Numbered from the stretch's first letter, positions 27,342-36,542 are shown. The stretch: DNA of 64,000 nucleotides from Ruegeria atlantica (GCF_001458195.1 NZ_CYPU01000021.1:1-64000); one strand, 5' to 3'. Numbers and translations: made by a program. The notes: generated by a model not told the origin, from the letters alone.

Positions 27342-28673
27342 ATGCGTAGAACCAAACGATTATTGAAATACTCTGCCTATCTAGCGGCGGGGATAACCTT
27401 CGGATTGTGGATGGCTGCCCCGAATGGTGGGCTGAAGACGTTGGGGGATACGTTCGGCCCTTCTATGGCCTTGGCTCAGGAGACAGCCCCGGAAGTGTCC
27501 CCGGTCAAGGCGAGGGAAAGGGAAACGTATTACCCGAACAGTGAAGATCTTCAGCCAGATGAAATGCGAGTAATCGCGTGTGGCACTGGCATGCCGACGA
27601 CCCGTGCTGCACAGGCTGCGGCGTGTTTTCTGGTCGAGCTTGGGAACGGTGACAAGTTTCTGTTCGATGCGGGCTCGGGTTCTGCCGAGCGGATCTCTTC
27701 ATTACAGATTCCATACAACTACCTCGACAAAGTGTTTTTGGGCCACCTTCACACGGACCATTTCGGCGGTCTTCACGACCTCTTCATCGGTGGCGCTTTG
27801 ATGGGGCGGAACGTTCCGCTGAGGGTCTGGGGGCCGAGCGGAGCTGCGCCTGAACTTGGTACGGCCTATGCACTTGAGCATATGCAGAAGATGCTGACAT
27901 GGGATCTGGCGGGCCGTGCTGGCAACGTGGACTTCCGTGGCTACAAAATGGATGTCACCGAATTTGACTATAAGCTTGAGAACGAGATCCTCTACGAGGA
28001 AAACGGGGTGCAAATCCGTACCTTCCCCGCGATCCATTCCATAGACGGTTCTGTCAGTTATTCGCTGGAGTGGAACGATCTGAAGTTCGTCTTCAGCTCG
28101 GATACTTATCCCAACAAGTGGTTCGTCGACTACTCCAGAGAGGCTGACCTCGTTATCCACGAAAGTTTCATCGCCGTACCGGAACTGGTGTCAAAAATGA
28201 AGTTCACACCGGAATCCGCGCTCCAAGTTGGTACGCAGGTTCACACCGCTCCTGAAGCATTCGGCAAAGTGATGAGTGAAATCCAACCACGCATGGCGGT
28301 CGCCTATCACTTCTTCAATGACTTCGACACGACAACGGCCGTGTATGAGCGCATTCGGTCCACCTACGACGGACCGCTGAGCCTGGCGCAAGATTTCATG
28401 GTTTGGAATGTGACGAAGGATGACATCCGGGTGCGCATGGCCGTGACGGACGAAGCAACTTGGGCACCTCCGCTGGCCGCTCCAGCAGAACCCCCCAAAG
28501 TAGAAGACAAAACCGCCATGGCCGAAAGCCTTGGTCTGGAAACCATCGACTTTAGCGAGTTCATTGCAGGCGGTGTCTGGAACGTGGATGACGTTCTACG
28601 ACCTATCTATGAAGACGCAAGTGAGGCCTTGGGTCAGGACTTTCCCTACCCGGAAAATTCCGAGCCGAAGTAA
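27342..28673 (+). CDS. Secreted or membrane-anchored MBL-fold metallohydrolase
   Basis: A 443-residue metallo-beta-lactamase-fold enzyme. An N-terminal hydrophobic anchor or signal (YSAYLAAGITFGLWMAA) puts it in the periplasm. The metal motif is His135-x-His137-x-Asp139-His140 (LGHLHTDHFGGL), with a further metal Asp in FVFSSDTYPN and His in HESF and AYHFFNDFD. The start of the fold (VIACGTGMPTTRAAQA) resembles RNase Z and arylsulfatase-type MBL proteins; an exported form argues against a tRNA role. It is the first of three plus-strand genes with an exported 585-residue protein and HupE. Confidence 0.82.
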   Translation: MRRTKRLLKYSAYLAAGITFGLWMAAPNGGLKTLGDTFGPSMALAQETAPEVSPVKARERETYYPNSEDLQPDEMRVIACGTGMPTTRAAQAAACFLVELGNGDKFLFDAGSGSAERISSLQIPYNYLDKVFLGHLHTDHFGGLHDLFIGGALMGRNVPLRVWGPSGAAPELGTAYALEHMQKMLTWDLAGRAGNVDFRGYKMDVTEFDYKLENEILYEENGVQIRTFPAIHSIDGSVSYSLEWNDLKFVFSSDTYPNKWFVDYSREADLVIHESFIAVPELVSKMKFTPESALQVGTQVHTAPEAFGKVMSEIQPRMAVAYHFFNDFDTTTAVYERIRSTYDGPLSLAQDFMVWNVTKDDIRVRMAVTDEATWAPPLAAPAEPPKVEDKTAMAESLGLETIDFSEFIAGGVWNVDDVLRPIYEDASEALGQDFPYPENSEPK

Positions 28674-28798
28674 AGCCACGAGCGAAAATTATCGGTGGCG
28701 GGACCTAAGCTCGGCATCGGCACCTCGGCTTCCGATTTCAATCTAACCTCGTGTTCAGATCGCGAAGCCGGGGTCAGCCAGCACTGGAGAAATTAGCA

Positions 28799-30556
28799 AT
28801 GACTGTTTTCAGATTTCTGTTCGCGGTGGTTACATTTAATTTGCTCACGGTTCCGTCGGCGCAGGCTGACCTGCTGCCTGCCAATGGCGCAGAGACTGCG
28901 CGCAACTTCGCAGAAATTTCCGTGCAAGAAGATCGCGTTAAAATTGCGCTTGAAATAGACCTCAAGGACATGCCCGCCTTTTTGTCGAAAGCACCCGCGG
29001 GCGTTGACCCGGCAGCCGCCTTGTCTGAGCGTGTTGGCAAGGCACTCAACGTTTCGGCTGACGGGGTAAACCTTGTTCCAGAAATACAGCACGTAGATGT
29101 CAGAGACAGAAAAACGCGCGCTGCATCTTTCAGGCCGAGCTACGGGTTCGCACAACAGGACGAGCGCTCGACGCAAGTGGTGTTTGTGACGCTTGATTTC
29201 CCATTTGACCAGAAACCAGAAACCATCACATTTACGCCTCCTCTAGAGCCGGATGGGATGCCTTCTGTACCAATTGGTGTGATTTTCGACCATCAGGGAG
29301 TAGCGGTCACAGACTACCGTTTTCTGTCCCGAGCAGAGACGCTTTATCCCAACTGGGATGATCCCTGGTACAGCCGTTTTGAAAACCCAAACCTGACGCG
29401 TCATCACAAATCGGCTTTGATGTCCTTCATTTCGGTCGAGCCTAGGGAAGTGCGCCACGAAGTCATTTTCCGGCTGCGCGATCTGGAAGGTTGGACTGAC
29501 CTCGGGCTTGGCGATGTGACCAGTCTAGACGCCGATCAAATGGAACAGATCAAAATCCGTGCCGTCGAATTGTTTTCAGAAAGCAACCCGATGGTCATCG
29601 ACGGTTCTCCCGCCACTCCCGCTTCTGCGCGTGTCGACCAGTTGTCGGTTGGCGTCGAGGGTCTGAAGCTTTTGGAAATTAAAGATCGAACGGATCGTTC
29701 GACCGCCATGCTGGGTATCATTCTTTCCTATCCGCGAAACGAACTGCCTGAGAATCTCTCTCTGTCATGGACTTTGTTTGCCCAAGACACAGACGCCATT
29801 CCGATCCAGATCAGCGACCCAGCCGGGGCTGTGCCGGGACAGATCACCAAGGGATCACCCGAGATTTCATGGACCAACTACATAGTCAATTGGACCGATC
29901 CCAGAACTCAGCTTGTGACGGTTTCTGCGGCAACGTCCTACAAAATTCCGGCTTACACGATTGGCCTACTGACCTTCGCGCTTTTGCTCGCAATCGTTGG
30001 CATGCGTTCTGGGTCAGGCCGCCGAAAAGGGTGGGCCGTCGCGGCTGTATCTATCTGCATAGCTTCTGGATTCTTGAAAACGGCAACAATGGATGTGGTT
30101 TTGCCTAGCAATTCAATCCAAGACAATGAAGCGGCCGCAAGTATCACCTATGCCATCCTGGAAAACGTAGCTGTGGCACAACTCGAGACACAAACGCCCC
30201 AACTTGCCACGGCATTGAGCAAATTTGTTCTCGCGGAACACACAAACGATGTGAAAGCAGAAATTCGCCGGGGCATGACCGTAGCGTTGCCATCCGGTGC
30301 TAAGGCGCGGGTGAACGAGATCGCGAATTTGACAGTGGAAAATATCAATTCCAGCACCGACGGAGGGGCGCAAGTCCTTGCGCGTTGGGATGCATCCGTC
30401 AGCGGCGGGCATTGGGGCCACATGCATCAGCGTGTCGTTTCTTACCGGGCTTTTCTGGATGTCCAAAACAACAAGGGGGCTTGGTATCTGAACGGGTTAA
30501 CCGTTCTGGAAGCCCGTATGAACAACGCGGCATCTTTTCCGGGAGGAAACTCATGA
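28799..30556 (+). CDS. Exported membrane protein of unknown function, partner of HupE-like gene
   Basis: A 585-residue protein that I do not recognise. It has a signal peptide (FLFAVVTFNLLTVPSAQA), a beta-rich exported region of about 350 residues, two membrane helices at about residues 382-402 (IPAYTIGLLTFALLLAIVGM) and 410-430, and a C-terminal periplasmic-type domain with HWGHMHQRVVSYRAFLDV and a Trp-Tyr-Leu ending. Its last codons overlap the HupE start (ATGA), so the two are translated together and probably form a complex in the membrane. The ATG at 28799 has CTGGAGA upstream. It is a good novelty candidate. Confidence 0.7.
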   Translation: MTVFRFLFAVVTFNLLTVPSAQADLLPANGAETARNFAEISVQEDRVKIALEIDLKDMPAFLSKAPAGVDPAAALSERVGKALNVSADGVNLVPEIQHVDVRDRKTRAASFRPSYGFAQQDERSTQVVFVTLDFPFDQKPETITFTPPLEPDGMPSVPIGVIFDHQGVAVTDYRFLSRAETLYPNWDDPWYSRFENPNLTRHHKSALMSFISVEPREVRHEVIFRLRDLEGWTDLGLGDVTSLDADQMEQIKIRAVELFSESNPMVIDGSPATPASARVDQLSVGVEGLKLLEIKDRTDRSTAMLGIILSYPRNELPENLSLSWTLFAQDTDAIPIQISDPAGAVPGQITKGSPEISWTNYIVNWTDPRTQLVTVSAATSYKIPAYTIGLLTFALLLAIVGMRSGSGRRKGWAVAAVSICIASGFLKTATMDVVLPSNSIQDNEAAASITYAILENVAVAQLETQTPQLATALSKFVLAEHTNDVKAEIRRGMTVALPSGAKARVNEIANLTVENINSSTDGGAQVLARWDASVSGGHWGHMHQRVVSYRAFLDVQNNKGAWYLNGLTVLEARMNNAASFPGGNS

Positions 30557-31803
30557 GACTTTTGGTTGTTCTATGCACACTCCTAGTTGGTTTGAGCGCC
30601 GCGCCATCTCAGGCACATTTCAAGCTGAACCAAAATGTCCGCATACATCATGTCGTGCATTCGGACGATGGTCTTGACGTCTATCTGCGTATGCCAATGT
30701 CTTACCTTGTTGCGGAACTGGTTGGCCCCGAAGGCGCGGATGGCTTGCCGACGCCTGCGCCTTATACTTCCAATCGCCTCGAAGATGGCGTCCTCATGCA
30801 CTACGTGGCTCAGGAAGAACTGCGCAATGATCCCGACGGGTTCGCGAGGATCGCTGCTGACGAAATCGTGTTGTCGGTTAAAGGTCAGATACAGGCTGCA
30901 TCGGTTACCGTCCTTCGGTTGCACCCTTTGGGAACCGAACCTGGCTTTGCGAACTTGTCTGAAGCCAAAGCGGCGCTTGCTTCAGGCGATGTTTTTCCAG
31001 CTTCGGCAAACGAAACTTATGTCGGCGACGTTATGGTCGATATTCACTTGCGTTACGACAGCGGTTTTGTCGGTGCTTACAGCTTGTCCCACAGGTCTAA
31101 CCCTGAACTGCAGGGACAGGAGGACACAGCCAACCTGATACTTGATTACAACGGCCAGGCGATCCGCACCTTTCGCGCCACCGGGTTGATGCATGATCCT
31201 GTCAATGTTTCTGGGTCGACCACTGCTGCGGCTGCGACCTTTATCGTTGAAGGTGTCCGGCATATCCTGGAAGGGCCCGACCACGTTCTCTTTGTTCTTT
31301 GCATGATCATCGGGGCGCTTAATTTGCGTAGTCTGCTGGCTCGGGTCACGGGCTTTACTATCGGTCATACCGTCACATTGATTTTGGGTTTTTTTGGCAT
31401 CGCACCCAGTGGCGCCTGGTTCATTCCCACCGTCGAACTGGCGATTGCCCTGTCAATTGTTTACGCGGCAGTCATGGCGGTAACAGCATCGAACCAGGAG
31501 CACGGTGATCTGAAAGCCTTTGGTGTAACATCTAGCATCGGTTTGCTGCATGGGTTCGGCTTTTCCTTCATGCTGCACCAAATCTTGCAGGTGGATGCTC
31601 CAAACGTCTGGCACAGCCTTCTGGCCTTCAATATAGGGGTCGAGATAGGACAGTTGATGATCGTCCTTTTGGTCTGGCCGCTTGTCCTGTTTTTGCGTAA
31701 GCAACCGGGAAAAATCTGGATTGGGTCTCGTGCGACCGTGGCTGCTTGCGCTGCCGTGATTGCAATGGTTTGGGTGGTCGAACGGGCGGAGTTTCTCCTG
31801 TGA
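30553..31803 (+). CDS. HupE/UreJ-like membrane protein with exported N-terminal domain
   Basis: A 416-residue protein. A signal peptide (LLVVLCTLLVGLSAAPSQA) is followed by an exported domain of about 200 residues rich in Asp and His. The C-terminal 180 residues are a HupE/UreJ_2 membrane domain: VEGVRHILEGPDHVLFVLCM, GFTIGHTVTLILGFFG, VELAIALSIVYAAVM, GLLHGFGFSFML and LLAFNIGVEIGQL. The conserved His/Asp residues in these helices suggest transport of nickel or another divalent metal, but some relatives serve other roles. GGGAGG precedes the ATG, which overlaps the previous stop. It is the last gene of the group. Confidence 0.82.
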   Translation: MRLLVVLCTLLVGLSAAPSQAHFKLNQNVRIHHVVHSDDGLDVYLRMPMSYLVAELVGPEGADGLPTPAPYTSNRLEDGVLMHYVAQEELRNDPDGFARIAADEIVLSVKGQIQAASVTVLRLHPLGTEPGFANLSEAKAALASGDVFPASANETYVGDVMVDIHLRYDSGFVGAYSLSHRSNPELQGQEDTANLILDYNGQAIRTFRATGLMHDPVNVSGSTTAAAATFIVEGVRHILEGPDHVLFVLCMIIGALNLRSLLARVTGFTIGHTVTLILGFFGIAPSGAWFIPTVELAIALSIVYAAVMAVTASNQEHGDLKAFGVTSSIGLLHGFGFSFMLHQILQVDAPNVWHSLLAFNIGVEIGQLMIVLLVWPLVLFLRKQPGKIWIGSRATVAACAAVIAMVWVVERAEFLL

Positions 31804-32176
31804 TGCTAAAGTTTTTCGATTGAGAGTGGTGCGATGGCTTCACTTGCCGTTCGTCCAGCTGAGCGTGCAGTCATGCTGGCCCTCTAAGAACCAATCGCGT
31901 CTGCTCCTCGCGAGAAACTGTCATTCACCCAAACTGCGGCACTGGCCGATTTGGGCTGCCGTTTCAACCGTTCGCCGCACTTTACATGAGTGACTGCTTA
32001 CTTCGCACAAGCAGTCACTTGGGAGTGATGACACCCCAGCTACAGACCGGAGCTTGGCGATTCAATCGACGACGACAGTGACGCTCGTCTCGGTACGGAA
32101 GTCCAGTGGAAGGTCAGCACTAATGCGACAATTGCCAGTCGTGAAAAACGGGCAACTCTTGCCGCCCGCTCAGTCT
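31804..32176. other. Gene-free stretch with a diverged repeat copy
   Basis: Between hupE and the decayed integrase. Bases about 31951-32025 resemble the intergenic repeat family (TTGGGCTGCCG...CGTTCGCCGCAC, then GAGTGACTGCTT) and include the strong hairpin at 31989-32019. Nothing else recognisable. Confidence 0.4.
31989..32019. repeat. 11-bp perfect hairpin
   Basis: AGTGACTGCTT (31989-31999) and AAGCAGTCACT (32009-32019) pair perfectly around the loop ACTTCGCAC. A similar stem with almost the same loop (CTTCGCA) occurs at 35962-35980, so this is a recurring part of the repeat family and not a one-off terminator. Confidence 0.5.
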
Positions 32177-32830
32177 TCACACGTCGATCTTTTCTGCGAT
32201 ACTCAGCGCAACTTCCAAATCAACGCCAAGATATCGAACTGTGCTGTCGAATTTCGTGTGGCCAAGCAAAAGCTGCACCGCGCGAAGATTGCCTGTTTTC
32301 CGGTAGATTAGTGCCGCTTTGGTGCGTCTCAGCGCATGCGCGCCATAACCGCCTGGTTCCAAACCAATCGCCGACACCCAATCGCGGACCAGACGCGCGT
32401 ACTGTCGTGCCGAAATATGCGTCCGTTCGTGAAAGCTGCTTGGGAAAAGAAGCGTGCGTCCAAGCATCTGCGGGCGACATACCCAGGTCCAGATGGACTA
32501 GCGGGTGTTTTCTGAAACCTCGAATTGGGCGGCCGCATTGTTTTGCGCCGGGCAACTCTCACGCGTTCGCGGACACGATCACCAGTAGCAAGATCGGCTA
32601 TGCTCAACCGAACGAGATCGCAGCCCCGCAGCTTACTATCGATTGCAAGATTGAAGGGTGCCAAGTTTTTGATATTGATAGAGAATTCAAGCTGGGCTTG
32701 GATGGTTCAGACCTGCTTCGCCAGAAGCGGGCGTTTCTGGCCTATCAGACGATCTTTGTTCCGGGGCGGGCGTTTCGGTGTGATCGCAGTAAGTTGAACA
32801 ATGGATATCGATTGTCCTCCATCCTTACCT
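32177..32830 (-). pseudogene. Decayed tyrosine recombinase (site-specific integrase)
   Basis: Translating the minus strand across frames recovers most of a phage-type integrase: NKDRLIGQKRPLL, then APFNLAIDSKLRGCDLVRL, and a C-terminal catalytic part with HALRRTKAAL, VQLLLGHTKF and the nucleophile Tyr in VRYLGVDLE. Three lesions are visible. A TGA stands where Trp is expected (32707-32709), a one-base deletion lies near 32520-32540, and a TAG stands where Gln is expected (32498-32500). The N-terminal start is not recognisable, so 32830 is approximate. It is inactive. It may be the remains of the mobile element that once used the tRNA site at 36.5 kb, but no link is shown. Confidence 0.8.
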
Positions 32831-33179
32831 CCCTCTCCTGGCACCGACACCGTGTCGACCAACTGAAGCTATAAAGGAACAAAATGGCAGGTGGCATCAG
32901 CATACCCGACGTTCGTGCAAAGCGCAGCGAGCGACTACTTTGAGCCCAAACCCAAAAGATCCCGCATGCTGTTAGAATAACAGTGAAGCGTAGTAAGCAG
33001 ACTTTGCAAAGTTCACCCTGTGGCACGCATCAGTTGTTCTACATCTCGCTGCAAGTCCGCGGTCGCGGCCTGCATTGCCACCGTTACCTGCACGAACAAT
33101 GCCGAAGTCGTTCGAATTCACATTCTTCACAAATGAGTTGTACTTCGATTGCCGGAAGCCAGGGACTGGTCTCGGCTAT
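32831..33179. repeat. Gene-free stretch with a minus-strand repeat copy
   Basis: The reverse strand of 32893-32950 reads TTTGGGCTCAAAGTAGTCGC followed by TCGCTGCGC, a copy of the intergenic repeat in opposite orientation. Minus-strand bases 33010-33115 give a short, protein-like tail ending VEQLMRATG-stop, which may be a gene remnant; too little remains to identify it. Confidence 0.4.
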
Positions 33180-34519
33180 TCACGTTTGTGTCTTTCCTGA
33201 AATTAGAACCCGGCAAGCCAAGCCGCCGAGGCTAGAGGATGTACCCAGTGTAAGCTTGCTGCCGTAGGCGTTCAACAAGTCAACTGTTATGGCCAAACCC
33301 AAACCAGTGCCTCTAACAGAAGTGTCCAGCCGCCCTCCGGAATGCAGTACCCCTTCACGTGCATCTTCCGGAATTCCAGGTCCGTCATCCTCAATGCAAA
33401 TCTCAATACCACCTTCAACACGATTGGCAGCTATGTGAGTTCTTGTCCGACACCATTTCAGAGCGTTGTCGAGGAGGTTTCCAATCACCTCTTCGATGTC
33501 TTGAGCGTCCATTCGGACGTGAAGCCCGCTCTCGCATTCCCTCGTTAAAGATTTTCCTTCACGCTCTGCCGTGACCGAGAACAATCTGGATAGCCTATTA
33601 ACCGAATGAGTAAGATCAGTTCGAGAGTATGTAAGTTCAGCGGTGTTTGACGCACGCATGCTTGCAAGGGAACGCTTGAGCTGAGCATCGATCTGTTCAA
33701 CGCGTCGTCGGCAGGTTGGGTATCCGCTCCGTTATCCGACAAAGCTGTCAGTTCGTTTCGCAGTATAGCAGTCGGAGTTTTCAGCGCATGCGCCAAATCA
33801 GCCGCTTGCCGTCGGGAGCCAGATACAATCTCGCGGTTCCTGTGCAGCAATTGATTAAGGTCGTCGACAAGCGGCGAGACCTCTTCCGGATAGTCTTCCG
33901 GCCTAAGATCGTCTCCCTTGTCCCAGCGATGCGTCACATCAGCGCGCAGCTTCCTGAGGGGGCCACCAATTGCAGACATTAACATCAACGAACCAGCAAC
34001 TCCGATCAAGCCAACCAATCCAAAAACCGGCAGCAAGTTGTCCTGCGCAGCCCGGCGTTCGCTTATCAGCTCTCCTCTACTTTCAGCGACTGTCACGCCC
34101 CATTCGGTTCCGTCTTCGAATGTGATTTTCTGAAACACACTGCGCACGGACTCATTATCCGGGCCAGCGGTGTTCCAGACGACTGCCTATCCACGTAAAT
34201 CAACAGGTTCGGAAATCGTTTCGTCAAAGAGCGACGCGGACGTAAATATGGCTCCGCTGCCATCTGTCACTTGCCAATACCTGCCGGAATAGGGCGTTCC
34301 GTAGGCCGGGTCGAACATGAGATCACGCAGAGCCTCAGGGGCGTCTGTAGTTGCGCTCAAGCCCACAATAAGTTGCGTGTGCCTGTCGCGCAGCGTTTCA
34401 TCAAACTGTTCCAGGACACGGGTATTGATGTGGGAAAACACAACGAGCGTTCCGACCCCTACAGAAAGGGCGCCAGTCGCGAGGCCACCAAGCAACGCGC
34501 GTTGGCGAAGCGACAACAT
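33180..34519 (-). pseudogene. Sensor histidine kinase, broken by a stop and a frameshift
   Basis: Three consecutive frames together give one HisKA-type kinase of about 445 residues. Segment 1 (from ATG 34519) holds a TM helix and periplasmic part; an in-frame TAG at 34187-34189 interrupts it, after which the same frame goes on without other damage (WNTAGPDN..., second TM helix VFGLVGLIGVAGSLMLM). The H-box is ADLAHALKTPTAILRNEL. A one-base loss near 33690 then shifts the frame, and the ATP domain follows with the N-box NLLDNALKW, DDGPGIPED and GTGLGLAI. The layout is PhoQ-like. The start overlaps the response-regulator stop (TGATG). Both lesions would have to be sequencing errors for the kinase to be active. 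Confidence 0.85.
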
Positions 34520-35178
34520 CAGGCGGTATCGATCATATAGCCGCGCCCTCTGACAGTTGTAATAAGTTCAGAGCCTAGTTTTTTGCGCAGCCGGGTTATG
34601 AAAACAGCAATGGTGTTGGAATCCCGATCGCCGTCGTATTCGTAAATGTGTTCTGACAACTCGGTACGCGAAACCATGCGTCCCATGTTGTGAGCAAGGT
34701 AGGTAAGAACGGCGATCTCTTGTGCGGTCAGATCCACAGGAATTCCACCAACACTGACGCGCCCGTTTCGAGTGTCGAGCGAGACATCCCCCATTTCGAT
34801 CAAGGGGTTCAACTGACCGCTTTGTCTGGGCAGAATTGCACGCACACGTGCTGCCAACTCGGGCATGTGAAACGGCTTGGTCATGTAATCGTCCGCGCCG
34901 GCATCCAGGCCATCCACGCGCTCGCTCCACCCATCGCGAGCCGTCAAGATCAATACAGGTGTCTTTACGCCTGCACTACGCCATTCACGCAGGACAGAAA
35001 TACCGTCGCGTTGTGGCAACCCGATGTCGAGGATGATCATGTCGTAAGGTTCGGTCGCGCCCAAGTGCAGGGCGTCTGTTCCATTGTTGGCCACATCTAC
35101 GACACGACCTTCTGCACTTAGAAGTTTCTTGATCTGCTCGCATAGCTTCGGCTCATCTTCGGCCAGAAGTACTCTCAT
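34519..35178 (-). CDS. OmpR/PhoB-family response regulator
   Basis: A 219-residue DNA-binding response regulator. The receiver domain has the acidic pocket (LLAEDE), phospho-acceptor Asp51 (IILDIGLPQRDG), Thr in LILTARD and Lys in YMTKPFHMPELAARV. The C-terminal winged helix matches the PhoB/OmpR type (LTAQEIAVLTYLAHNMGRMV, NTIAVFITRLRKKLG, TTVRGRGYMID). ATG 35178 (MRVLLAEDE) is preferred to one 6 bases upstream. The gene is intact although its cognate kinase is broken; it must now be unphosphorylated, served by another kinase, or phosphorylated by acetyl phosphate (inference). Confidence 0.92.
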   Translation of the reverse strand: MRVLLAEDEPKLCEQIKKLLSAEGRVVDVANNGTDALHLGATEPYDMIILDIGLPQRDGISVLREWRSAGVKTPVLILTARDGWSERVDGLDAGADDYMTKPFHMPELAARVRAILPRQSGQLNPLIEMGDVSLDTRNGRVSVGGIPVDLTAQEIAVLTYLAHNMGRMVSRTELSEHIYEYDGDRDSNTIAVFITRLRKKLGSELITTVRGRGYMIDTA

Positions 35179-35222
35179 ATTCAAAAGCTACAGTCACAAC
35201 AGTTTTGGTTTAAGCACTATTT

Positions 35223-35930
35223 TTAACGATCGCCTTTGCCGTTCCCGCCGGAATTCCCGCCGCCGTTGCCATTGCCGCCGCCGTTGCCACCAGCGTTGCC
35301 GTTGCCAATGCCGCCGCCGTTGCCACCAGCGTTGCCGTTGCCGTTGCCGTTGCCGCTGCTGTTGCCACCAGCGTTGCCGTTGCCGTTGCCGTTGCCGCTG
35401 CCACCAGCGTTGCCGTTGCCGCTGCTGTTGCCACCAGCCTTGCCGTTGCCGCTGCTGTTGCCACCAGCGTTGCCGTTGCCGTTGCCATTGCCATTGCCAT
35501 TGCCGTTTCCATTGGTGGCGCTGCTTTCACGCTCATTTTCGTCCCGTTCTATTTCGTCCGACTCATTTGCACTCGTTTCAGCGCTGTTGGTTTCATTGTC
35601 GGCTCTTGCTTGAGATACGCGATTGCCTGGATTTTCACTGTTTCTTAGAGTGGTTCCCCACTGATCAGTTCTTGAACCATTCGCGCCACTTCTGACTGGA
35701 GGGGAGCATTCCTCGCGTGAATTCCTCACAAAATCGCGCAATTCCCTTGATAACTCGTCGTCGCGGTAAAGAGCACGTGGTCGCAAGACCACGTATCGAT
35801 GCACTCCACAAAGATCGTCCGCCTGCAAAAGATTATCTATATTTTGCAAGTATTGTATTTCCGAAATGCCCCGGGATGCTTCACCGCATCCATCCAACAA
35901 AAGAACAACAACTAACAGAAATTGGCGCAT
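35223..35930 (-). CDS. Putative lipoprotein with long Gly/Asn repeat tail
   Basis: A 235-residue protein. The N-terminus MRQFLLVVVLLLDGCGEASR looks like a lipoprotein signal with Cys15, though Asp at -2 of the lipobox is unusual. A middle region of about 100 residues has two Cys, many acidic residues and no known family. The last about 90 residues are a low-complexity Gly-Asn tail (repeats such as NGNGNAGGNSSG). The ATG at 35930 has a G-run eight bases upstream. It is the first gene of the response-regulator/kinase operon, so it may be the signal input or a regulated surface protein. Confidence 0.7.
   Translation of the reverse strand: MRQFLLVVVLLLDGCGEASRGISEIQYLQNIDNLLQADDLCGVHRYVVLRPRALYRDDELSRELRDFVRNSREECSPPVRSGANGSRTDQWGTTLRNSENPGNRVSQARADNETNSAETSANESDEIERDENERESSATNGNGNGNGNGNGNGNAGGNSSGNGKAGGNSSGNGNAGGSGNGNGNGNAGGNSSGNGNGNGNAGGNGGGIGNGNAGGNGGGNGNGGGNSGGNGKGDR
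35236..35513. repeat. Tandem GTTGCC/GTTGCCACC microrepeats encoding Gly-Asn
   Basis: The plus strand is made of GTTGCC-type six-base units with interspersed CACCAGC and CGCTGCT blocks, which on the minus strand encode alternating Gly and Asn. Units repeat more than 20 times with small changes. Such tracts expand or contract by slippage; in frame here, a change of six bases adds or removes two residues. Confidence 0.85.
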
Positions 35931-36466
35931 ATCACGCACCCCCCAGGTTAGTCTAATTACGGGCTTGCTTCGCACAAGCCGTCAACAAAATTCTCGAGGG
36001 GGCAGCGTCTTGCAACTGCAAAATGATATAATATGCAATGCATGTCAAATCGCTCTCAAATAAGCCCATCCTTCCTGTCCACAAATATGACCACGTTCGA
36101 TGCTGATCTCGTACCGCCCGTTATGAAAGTAAATAGAGCCTTGCCTGCAATCAGGTCGATTTGTTCGGGGCGGCAACTCACTGATCGCAAGCGTCTGCTT
36201 CGGGCTCAGTGCAGTCGTTGCCGCCAATAAGACGAATGCCCGTTCTTTACGCAATGGGGACATTCGAACAGTTCCGATGGGAACAGGGACACTTTGATTG
36301 TTCCGGTGGTTCTATTAAAAAATTGACAGCTTACTTTTTGGCCAAACTCCATAACTTGTCTGCGATTCAGCTGCAGATTTTTTGTTCAACAAAGATCAGT
36401 TGTCTGAAAAAAAACAAATCCTCTGTTGACCGCAAATTCGGGATGAAATAGACCCGCTTGAGATGA
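35931..36466. other. Gene-free stretch with repeat copy and hairpin
   Basis: Contains the stem GGCTTG (35962-35967)/CAAGCC (35975-35980) around CTTCGCA, in the upstream region of the lipoprotein gene, and a diverged repeat copy at about 36198-36240 (CTTCGGGCTCAGTGCAGTCG). A TATAAT at about 36025 has no well-placed -35 partner. No credible gene. Confidence 0.4.
36426..36454 (+). promoter_or_regulatory. Likely tRNA-Gly promoter
   Basis: TTGACC (36426-36431) and TAGACC (36449-36454) are 17 bases apart, and the tRNA starts 13 bases after the second. The -35 element is near consensus; the -10 element is weak, as is common for alphaproteobacterial housekeeping promoters. Confidence 0.45.

Positions 36467-36542
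<76 letters not shown>

Noticed and set aside
27342..28673. RNase Z (tRNA 3' processing) for the MBL-fold protein
   Set aside because: It has an export signal and a long C-terminal extension, which do not fit a cytosolic tRNA enzyme.
35236..35513. CRISPR array
   Set aside because: The units are short codon-based tandem repeats without unique spacers, and no cas genes are present anywhere in the window.
35236..35613. A plus-strand Pro-Leu repeat protein opposite the Gly/Asn tail
   Set aside because: It is the exact antisense of the repeat in the lipoprotein gene. The minus strand has a ribosome site and a signal peptide, the plus strand neither.
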